Shown here: positions 14,716 to 20,760 of the stretch, piece after piece
Numbering within the stretch: position 1 is the first letter of the stretch
How the letters are laid out: each line of letters starts with the position of its first letter
DNA from: an uncultured Oscillospiraceae bacterium
GTDB taxonomy: Bacteria; Bacillota; Clostridia; Oscillospirales; Acutalibacteraceae
Assembly (NCBI GenBank): GCA_958354085.1
Contig: CATWUX010000029.1
Coordinates: forward strand, 1 to 20,760
Direction: 5' to 3'
DNA length: 20,760 bases
Position numbers and translations under genes: made by a program
Notes under the pieces: generated by a model
The model's input: the letters and a program-made list of their open reading frames with translations, nothing else
Databases searched by the model: none
Told to the model about the DNA's origin: nothing

Positions 14716-16287
14716 ATGAGGATGAAAGCAAAACGAACCCTGCTGTGTCTGCTTTGTGCGATCTGGTTTCCCGTCGCCGTCAGCGCCGCGTCCGTCTCGG
14801 CATCGGATTCCCCGCTCCGGTCGGCTTTCCCCGCCTATACCTACGATGTGTGGGGCAACGCGGTGGCTTGTCCCGATCCGTATACGACGGTTCGGCGGGT
14901 GAACGGTCTTTCCGTCGGCACGGGTGATTTTCAGAACGTCAACGATATATTTGCAGACAGCTTCGACCGGGTTTACGTCGCAGTCAGCGGCAGTTCCCCG
15001 GAAAGCAACCAAATACTGGTGTTTGACGCCGAGTTGAATTTTCTACATGCGGCGCAAGGGTGCGCGCAGGCCGATGGGACAATGCTTGCCTTCGAAGAAC
15101 CGATGGGGCTATTTGTCACAGAGGAACAGGAAATCTATTTGGCGGACGGCAAAAGCAAGCGTGTGCTGCATATGGACAGCGAATTTCGGCTCATCCGGGT
15201 GATCGAAGCGCCGTCGAGCAGCAGCTCGCAAATACTTGATGCGGATTTTTACGGCCGCTACAGCCCGGCCAAGCTGGCGGTTGATGCCACAGGCCGTATC
15301 CACGTGGTGGCGACCAATATCAACGAGGGTATCGTTGAATTTGACAGCAACGGAAAATTTGTGGGGTTTTTGGCTGCCGGGAAGGTGGACTATAACGCGT
15401 TGGAGCTATTATGGCGTCGTTTTTCCACCAAGGCACAGCGGGAAAGAATGACGGATTTTGTACCCATTGAGTACAACAACATTGATCTGGATGAGGACGG
15501 TTTCCTTTTCGTCACCCTTGCCAATGTGAATGGTGACACGGTGAAAGCGGAGATTGAAGCCGGAAACTGGTCGGAGCAGGGGGCACTTGTGCGCCGTTTG
15601 AACCTGCTGGGCAGCGATATTCTGCGACGCAACGGTTACGGGCCGCCAATAGGAGATATCGAAGTCCCGCAATCTACCGAAACGGCCTATACCGGAATTT
15701 CCAAAATGGTAGACGTCGCCTGCGGGGCGTACGGACAATATTCCGTTGTAGACGGCAACCGCCGGCATATTTTCACCTACGATTCGGACGGCTGCCTTTT
15801 GTACGCCTTTAACGGGCCGGACGTTTCCGCCGGCGGTCTCAATATTCCTTCCGCAATCGCCCGCCGGGGAGAATTCCTGTACGTAGCGGACAATGGAGCG
15901 AAAAGTCTGATTCTGTACAAGCAGACGGCATTTGCCCGCACGCTCGACGAGGCAATCCGCGCCGAGCGCGAGGAAAACACAACGCAGGCCGGGACGCACT
16001 GGGAAACGGTGCTGGCGATGAATCCCAACTACGATATGGCCTATACCGCGCTTGGCAAACTCGCGTATCAACAGAAGGACTACACCCGAGCAATGGCTTA
16101 TTTTGAAAAGAGCTCTAATCAATCTTGGTATTCCAAAGCGTTCAAGCAGCAGCGTGCCATCCTGATCGACCGTTGGTTCGGCTGGGCTGCGCTGGCGGTC
16201 GCGGCACCGGTTACAGTAGGCTGGGGCGTGAAGGGATGGCGGCTGCTCCGGAAACGGAAAAATCGCGGAACACGGAATGCAGATTGA
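14716..16287 (+). CDS. NHL/TPR-repeat protein with C-terminal membrane anchor
   Basis: A 523-residue protein from the ATG at 14716, with AAGGAGAG 7 nt upstream. It has a signal peptide (about 1-25, SAA) and then a beta-propeller-like region (about 60-410) made of NHL-type repeats. Examples are DIFADSFDRVYVAVSG, GLFVTEEQEIYLADGKSKRV, KLAVDATGRIHVVATN and AIARRGEFLYVADNGAKSL. A short TPR segment follows (about 430-475, WETVLAMNPNYDMAYTALGK then AYQQKDYTRAMAYFEKS). A single transmembrane helix (about 490-510) and a basic tail (RLLRKRKNR) end the protein. The topology places the propeller outside and the tail inside. No enzyme motif is visible. It is embedded between permeases and a YIP1 gene, so it may be a scaffold or a glycan- or transporter-associated factor. 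The function is unknown. Confidence 0.75.
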   Translation: MRMKAKRTLLCLLCAIWFPVAVSAASVSASDSPLRSAFPAYTYDVWGNAVACPDPYTTVRRVNGLSVGTGDFQNVNDIFADSFDRVYVAVSGSSPESNQILVFDAELNFLHAAQGCAQADGTMLAFEEPMGLFVTEEQEIYLADGKSKRVLHMDSEFRLIRVIEAPSSSSSQILDADFYGRYSPAKLAVDATGRIHVVATNINEGIVEFDSNGKFVGFLAAGKVDYNALELLWRRFSTKAQRERMTDFVPIEYNNIDLDEDGFLFVTLANVNGDTVKAEIEAGNWSEQGALVRRLNLLGSDILRRNGYGPPIGDIEVPQSTETAYTGISKMVDVACGAYGQYSVVDGNRRHIFTYDSDGCLLYAFNGPDVSAGGLNIPSAIARRGEFLYVADNGAKSLILYKQTAFARTLDEAIRAEREENTTQAGTHWETVLAMNPNYDMAYTALGKLAYQQKDYTRAMAYFEKSSNQSWYSKAFKQQRAILIDRWFGWAALAVAAPVTVGWGVKGWRLLRKRKNRGTRNAD

Positions 16288-16361
16288 AAATAAAGGCAGT
16301 CTCGGCGCGGGGCTTTTCTCCTCAGCCGGCGGGAGGTTCGCATTCTACGAAAGGCATGGTC

Positions 16362-16994
16362 ATGACAATGAAGAAGGTACTCGATGGCTTAAAATACTCC
16401 TTCCATATTCTGTCGCATCCCATTCAAGGCTTTTACGATATGCGCTTTGAAAAGCAGGGGAATCTGGTGTCCTGCATCATTCTCCTAGCGCTGATGACGG
16501 CCGCGCTGATTGCACAGCAACTGTATACCGGACTGGCCTTTCACCTGGTCAATATTCGGGAATTTAACGTTTTCAGGCAGATCGCCGGCGTAATAGTCCC
16601 GGTGCTGCTCTGGACGGTTGCCAACTGGTCGATTACCGTCCTGATGGACGGCGAGGGGCGTTTTGTGGACATTTTTATGGCGACCTGCTACGCAACAATG
16701 CCGTATACCGCCACGGTTTTCCTGTATGTGCTGCTCAGCCGTCTTCTTACGGCGGATGAAAGCGCTTTCCTGGGACTGGTGATGAACATCGGGCTGGTGA
16801 TCGCCGCGCTGCTGCTTTTTTCCGGGATGGTAACCGTGCACCAGTTTACGGTTTTTAAGGCGATTCTGTCCCTGATCCTGACCGTTGCAGCTATGGTGTT
16901 CATCGCTTTTCTGTCCATTCTGTTTTTAAGCTGCATTGACCAGCTGATCAATTATATCAAAGGTATTATCGTCGAATTGAAACTGAGGGTGTGA
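16362..16994 (+). CDS. YIP1-family multi-spanning membrane protein
   Basis: A 210-residue protein. Three in-frame ATGs lie close together (16356, 16362, 16368); 16362 gives 7-nt spacing from GAAAGG and is preferred. The start MTMKKVLDGLKYSFHILSHP and FYDMRFEKQGN are typical of bacterial YIP1-domain proteins, and five hydrophobic segments follow from about residue 43 to 200. Motifs such as WSITVLMDGEGRFVDIFMAT and TMPYT fit the family, in which the domain sits in the membrane with an unknown role. A 74-bp gap with no clear promoter separates it from the NHL gene. It ends 4 bp before the GTG of the DUF5696 gene. Small YIP1 proteins recur beside DUF5696 and NHL genes in Firmicutes sugar operons. 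Confidence 0.78.
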   Translation: MTMKKVLDGLKYSFHILSHPIQGFYDMRFEKQGNLVSCIILLALMTAALIAQQLYTGLAFHLVNIREFNVFRQIAGVIVPVLLWTVANWSITVLMDGEGRFVDIFMATCYATMPYTATVFLYVLLSRLLTADESAFLGLVMNIGLVIAALLLFSGMVTVHQFTVFKAILSLILTVAAMVFIAFLSILFLSCIDQLINYIKGIIVELKLRV

Positions 16995-16998
16995 TGCT

Positions 16999-19602
16999 GT
17001 GCAAAAGCTTCGTTGGATCATTAAGCCGCTGTCTTTTCTGATTGTACTCGGCGTGCTAGCGCTGTTTCTGACGGCCGGCGGCAACTTAAAAGGGGGAAAA
17101 GCCCCTCTGTACAGCAGCTTGCTGCGCTCCTCCCTCTCCGAATGGACAACGCGGGAAGACGCGGTGGAGGTTACGGGCGAGACGCTGGGGCTGGACAATA
17201 TGACCCCTGTCGCACAGGACGGTGGAACCACGCTCTACTTTCACGCGCTCACGGGAGAACTGGCAGTGGAAACAGCGGATGGGCTGGTATGGTATTCCAA
17301 CCCGCAGGATCGGCTTGAGCGCAGTGCCTCCCGACGCGGGGAGTATTCGTCCCTGCTGGTGGTGAACGTCATCACAGCCAATGAAACAGAGCAGACGCTG
17401 ACCTCCTTTAGCGATTGTGTCCAATACGGACAATATGAGACGCAGACGGTGGAAAACGGCTTGCGTGTGCTGTACCGTTTCGGCCGGATCGCGCCGCAGG
17501 ATATCTTCCCCGCAGCGATGACTGTCGAACGGTTTGAGGCGATTCTTTCTCAACTGGATGCGGAGCAGCAAACCTATCTGAAAATGTATTATCCCGAAAC
17601 GAATTATGAAATCATCACTGACCAGCAGGTACGGACGAAACTGAAATCCTCGTACGCACACATTGAAAATTTCGGTGTGATCCGCGTGCTAAAAAACAAC
17701 CCCTCTAAAATCGAAAAGAATCGTCTGGAAGAATATTTCAAAGCGATTGGCTACACCGCCGAGGAAAGGGAGCTGGCACAGGAAGAAGTGGGATATCTGC
17801 CTGCCGAAACCAAAGCCGCTCACTTTGAAATTCCCGTGGAATACACCCTTCGGGACGGGCGGTTGCACGTGCGGGTCGATACGGAAAAAATTACGGCTGT
17901 AGAGGGGCTGAAGATCACCGCCATATCGCTGCTGCCCTACTGGAACACACGCGATGGGCTGGAATCCACACAGATCATTCTTCCGGATGGCTGCGGAGGC
18001 GTTGTCCGGCTGGGCGAGATTGTTTCCGCGAATACGCCAGTCTACAGTGAGGCGGTGTATGGAGCGGACTATTCGGTGTATCAGGCCGCGTCTCTTTCCC
18101 AAAAGGAACCGCTGCATTTCCCTGTATACGGACTGATAAACGACGAGGGCGCGTGCTATGCCCATGTGGAATCGGCGGCCGAAAACGCGTCAGTCACCGT
18201 GACACCGCGCTATACCGCGGAGGAAACTGGAAACGCTGCTTTCCGATTTAAGCTGCTCGACTATGCAACCATCAAGCTGTTGGAGAGCGACGCCGATCCG
18301 GTTCGCAGCTATCCGGAACAGGCCAATTTGGAGGGAATCGAGGTCTCCTACACCTTCCTTGACAAGGGTGCGAACTCGTGGGAGGATATTGCCGCCGATT
18401 ACCGGGCGCGTCTGTTTGCGGACAGCGAAAGCGCAGGGCTGCAACCCGTTCCCTCCTTTGTGCGGATTCTCGGTGCGATTGATGACATTGAGCCGCTGGC
18501 CGGGGTGCCGGTGGAGGTGGTTCGGAAACTGACCACCTTTTCGCAGGCACAGGTGATGCTGGATTCCCTGTTGGAAGGTGTGCCAAATGCACGGCTAGTG
18601 GCGCAGTACACCGGCTGGCAGAAGGGCGGCGTGCGGAGTGGCCTGACCGACCGGCTGCGCGCAGCCAGCCAGCTAGGAGGGCTGGATGGACTTCTTGCGC
18701 TGTCTCGCTATTGCGAGGAAAACGGCGTGCTCCTGTATCCGGATACAGATTTTCAGTATGTATACCGGGACAGCCTGACCGACGGATTTTCTCTGTCGGA
18801 GGACGCCGCCCGGCTCATCAGCGGCGAGGTCGCTGCCAAACTGTCCTATAGTCGCGCTACTTTTCTTGAGAGCGGCGGCAAAGCGGGTTATGTGCTCAAG
18901 CCAGAAAAGCAGCTTATGACTGCCGCCGGCTTTGTGAACTCTCTGACCGGCACCGGCTTGCATCGGTTCTCGCTCCCCTATATGGGCGCTGAACTTTCCG
19001 CTGATTTTACCAACGCCGGTTTCACCTCCCGGTCGGAGGCCGGACGACTTGGCATTCAGACGCTACAGACATTACGTAACGCGGAGATTGAGATGCTCAT
19101 CGGCGGGGCGAACGAGTATGTCCTCCCGTATGCGACCTATCTGTCCGGCATTCCGCTACAGACCAACGGCCATGCGCTGATTACCGGAACCATCCCGTTT
19201 GTGCAGACGGTTCTATCCGGATACGTCGCCTTTTCTGCCCCAGAGGTTAATACCCAGAACGATCCGGAACTTTACCGGCTCCGGTGCATTGAAACGGGCA
19301 GCGCGCCCTATGTCACCTTGATGCAGGCCGATAATGCGATCCTCAAGGGCACGGATTATGACGAGTATTACGGAGTCGCGCGATGGGAGGATCAGCTAGT
19401 GCTCCTCCGCGAGGTCACCGAGGCACTGGCACCGGTGTACGGCACCCGCATTCTCCGGTATGAACGCCCCTCAGAGCGGGTGGTTGAGGTTTGCTACGAG
19501 AACGGGGTCGCGATTGTGCTCAATTATAATGAGGAAGACGTGGTGTTGGACGGGGGCCTGATCGTTCCTGCCCGCGGATACACACATCGGGAATGGAGGT
19601 AA
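16999..19602 (+). CDS. Large membrane-anchored DUF5696-like putative glycosidase
   Basis: An 867-residue protein from a GTG with GAGGG 9 nt upstream, 4 bp after the YIP1 stop. An N-terminal transmembrane anchor (about 8-26) is not followed by a clear signal cleavage site. A long beta-rich region (about 50-480) precedes an apparent alpha/beta barrel (about 485-800). Likely barrel-strand elements are ARLVAQYTGWQKGG, GVLLYPDTDFQYVY with Asp/Asp, and LHRFSLPYMGAEL. A C-terminal beta-sandwich (VCYENGVAIVLNYN, VPARGY) closes the protein. I recall this layout from DUF5696 proteins of Firmicutes; relation to TIM-barrel glycosidases such as GH101-type enzymes is inferred from the fold pattern, not from a matched active site. 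It probably cuts or trims the glycan outside the cell before uptake. Its stop overlaps the site of permease B1. Confidence 0.72.
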   Translation: MQKLRWIIKPLSFLIVLGVLALFLTAGGNLKGGKAPLYSSLLRSSLSEWTTREDAVEVTGETLGLDNMTPVAQDGGTTLYFHALTGELAVETADGLVWYSNPQDRLERSASRRGEYSSLLVVNVITANETEQTLTSFSDCVQYGQYETQTVENGLRVLYRFGRIAPQDIFPAAMTVERFEAILSQLDAEQQTYLKMYYPETNYEIITDQQVRTKLKSSYAHIENFGVIRVLKNNPSKIEKNRLEEYFKAIGYTAEERELAQEEVGYLPAETKAAHFEIPVEYTLRDGRLHVRVDTEKITAVEGLKITAISLLPYWNTRDGLESTQIILPDGCGGVVRLGEIVSANTPVYSEAVYGADYSVYQAASLSQKEPLHFPVYGLINDEGACYAHVESAAENASVTVTPRYTAEETGNAAFRFKLLDYATIKLLESDADPVRSYPEQANLEGIEVSYTFLDKGANSWEDIAADYRARLFADSESAGLQPVPSFVRILGAIDDIEPLAGVPVEVVRKLTTFSQAQVMLDSLLEGVPNARLVAQYTGWQKGGVRSGLTDRLRAASQLGGLDGLLALSRYCEENGVLLYPDTDFQYVYRDSLTDGFSLSEDAARLISGEVAAKLSYSRATFLESGGKAGYVLKPEKQLMTAAGFVNSLTGTGLHRFSLPYMGAELSADFTNAGFTSRSEAGRLGIQTLQTLRNAEIEMLIGGANEYVLPYATYLSGIPLQTNGHALITGTIPFVQTVLSGYVAFSAPEVNTQNDPELYRLRCIETGSAPYVTLMQADNAILKGTDYDEYYGVARWEDQLVLLREVTEALAPVYGTRILRYERPSERVVEVCYENGVAIVLNYNEEDVVLDGGLIVPARGYTHREWR

Positions 19603-19607
19603 GTAGG

Positions 19608-20534
19608 ATGGAAAAAACCATGCGAAAAAAAGAACGAAAAAGCAGCCTGCTCACCAACCGTTCCCGCACCGGATATGTATTTATCGCGCCGTTCCTGGTC
19701 GGGTTTCTCCTGTTTGGTTTGATCCCGATTGTACAATCGCTGGTCTTTAGTTTCAGCGAGCTGTCCATCGTATCATCAGGGTATTCGCTCAAGCCGCTTG
19801 GGTTCGGCAATTACCGCTATGTGCTGGGGATAGATGTGGTTTACCGTGAGCAGTTGATTGCTTCGCTGAAAACCACAATCCGGGACACCCTGATTATTGT
19901 TCCCTTCAGTTTTTTCGCGGCGGTGGTGCTCAGCAAGCCTTTTCGCGGACGAACGCTTGCCCGTGCCATCTTTTTCCTGCCTGTCATTATCGCGACCGGA
20001 ATGCTGACTGCGGTCGATTCCAACAGCGTCATTTCGATGATTATGAACCGGGATACCGTGCTGAATGCGGATACGGCAGGAGCGTCGCAGTCCTCCCTGC
20101 GCTTTATCGAAGAATTATTTGCCGGGAGTCTGCCCGCCGGCATCTCCGTCTATGTCTCCCAAGCAATTGACAACCTGTACGACATCGTCATCCGTTCGGG
20201 AATTCAGATTATAATCTTTATCAGTGGGCTGAACACCATTTCTCCTGCGCTATTCGAATCCTCGGACATGGAGGGAGCCACAGGATGGGTGAATTTCTGG
20301 AAAATCACCTTCCCGATGTGTGGGGCGTACCTATTGCTCAACGTCGTATACACCATCATTGATTCTTTCACCAATAGCAAAAATCCGCTGATTACGCGTA
20401 TTTGGAACGAACTGCGCAGTCTTTCCAATTTTGGCGTAGCCTCGGCGGCCGCATGGCTGTATTTTCTGGTTGTTTTTGTTGTGCTGGGCGTGGTGTTTGC
20501 CGTGATTTCGAGGGGGGTGTTTTACAATGACTAA
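19608..20534 (+). CDS. Carbohydrate ABC transporter permease B1
   Basis: A 308-residue permease from the ATG at 19608, with GGAGG 8 nt upstream; an upstream in-frame ATG at 19593 lies within the preceding gene and lacks a site. A basic start (KKERKSSLLTNRSRTGYVF) leads to six transmembrane segments, beginning FIAPFLVGFLLFGLIPIVQS. The docking loop reads LFESSDMEGATGWVNFWKIT and FPM, in which the usual EAA is ESS. An extended loop of about 45 residues (roughly 145-190, with SQSSLRFIEELFAGSLPAGI) separates two membrane segments and is longer than in A1. It overlaps permease B2 by 8 bp (ATGACTAA). It is the first half of a second permease pair in the operon, implying a second transporter. Confidence 0.86.
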   Translation: MEKTMRKKERKSSLLTNRSRTGYVFIAPFLVGFLLFGLIPIVQSLVFSFSELSIVSSGYSLKPLGFGNYRYVLGIDVVYREQLIASLKTTIRDTLIIVPFSFFAAVVLSKPFRGRTLARAIFFLPVIIATGMLTAVDSNSVISMIMNRDTVLNADTAGASQSSLRFIEELFAGSLPAGISVYVSQAIDNLYDIVIRSGIQIIIFISGLNTISPALFESSDMEGATGWVNFWKITFPMCGAYLLLNVVYTIIDSFTNSKNPLITRIWNELRSLSNFGVASAAAWLYFLVVFVVLGVVFAVISRGVFYND

Positions 20535-20760
20535 GACGGATGTCGGCAGCCGCTTTCAAAAGACGTTCCACCGACATGTAAACAAACGCACCGCACGTAC
20601 GGCTCTGGGAACGCTGTTCCGACTGGCTTTCGTTGTTTGCATCTGCTTTATCATTCTTAAACCGCTTCTGGCGAAAATTGCCATGTCCTTCATGCAGCCG
20701 ACCGATCTGTACGATCGGACGGTCAAGCTGATTCCCAAAAATTTTTCTCTGGCCAACTAT
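20527..20760 (+). CDS. Carbohydrate ABC transporter permease B2, partial (window end)
   Basis: Only the first 78 codons are present, starting at an ATG with GAGGGGGG 9-10 nt upstream and overlapping permease B1 by 8 bp. The basic N-terminus (FQKTFHRHVNKRTART) and a first membrane segment (about 35-52, LAFVVCICFIILKPLL) are followed by KIAMSFMQPTDLYDRTVKLI and PKNFSLANY. That is the typical first periplasm-facing loop of MalG-like permeases (PKNxSLxNY). The EAA loop lies beyond the window. It should pair with B1 as the second transporter. Confidence 0.8.
   Translation, partial: MTKTDVGSRFQKTFHRHVNKRTARTALGTLFRLAFVVCICFIILKPLLAKIAMSFMQPTDLYDRTVKLIPKNFSLANY

Overview
The window looks like a chromosome segment of a low-to-mid GC Firmicute of the class Clostridia, most likely Oscillospiraceae-like. 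This rests on strong purine-rich Shine-Dalgarno sites, GTG/TTG starts, sigma-A promoters of TTGaaa/TTGACA-17-TATAAT type, a clostridial 7TM-sensor/histidine-kinase/response-regulator operon, and a large gut-type carbohydrate ABC operon. The species cannot be told from the sequence alone.

Left arm (1-3319, minus strand): a signalling operon read leftwards from a consensus extended -10 promoter at 3291-3319. It encodes a 7TM sensor whose kinase region looks degenerate, a membrane histidine kinase with H-, N- and G-boxes, and a response regulator. The genes overlap by 4 bp at ATGA. The regulator stops after about 73 family-like residues; a foreign junction near the left edge probably breaks it.

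Middle (about 3340-7225): a patchwork accessory segment. It holds a SLOG-fold protein behind a terminator-like hairpin, the remnant of a ParA gene, and an intact ParB with a 29-bp perfect palindrome (plus a degenerate copy) inside its coding sequence. Next comes what I read as a compact type I toxin-antitoxin locus, then a secreted CAP-domain lipoprotein and a C-terminally broken thioester-domain surface protein. This looks like the remains of an integrative or plasmid-like element.

The toxin-antitoxin locus (5047-5393) is the best candidate for something new. It has a 28-residue holin-like membrane peptide under a TTGACA-17-TAGAAT promoter, with its Shine-Dalgarno site locked in a perfect hairpin. 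A convergent antisense RNA starts at a TTGACA-17-TATACT promoter and shares the toxin's terminator. Both RNAs carry nearly the same quasi-palindromic sequence near their 5' ends.

Right arm (7309-20760, plus strand, GC-richer): a carbohydrate uptake and processing operon under an AraC regulator, with its own consensus promoter in a very AT-rich spacer. The order is AraC regulator, solute-binding lipoprotein (broken by an amber codon and a frameshift), a 973-residue two-domain/solute-binding fusion, permease pair A, an NHL/TPR membrane-anchored protein, a YIP1-family membrane protein, a large DUF5696-like glycosidase-type protein, then permease pair B (the second cut by the window end). Genes are tightly spaced or overlapping, so one or few transcripts are likely. 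No ATP-binding subunit is seen; a shared MsiK-type ATPase elsewhere is the usual solution.
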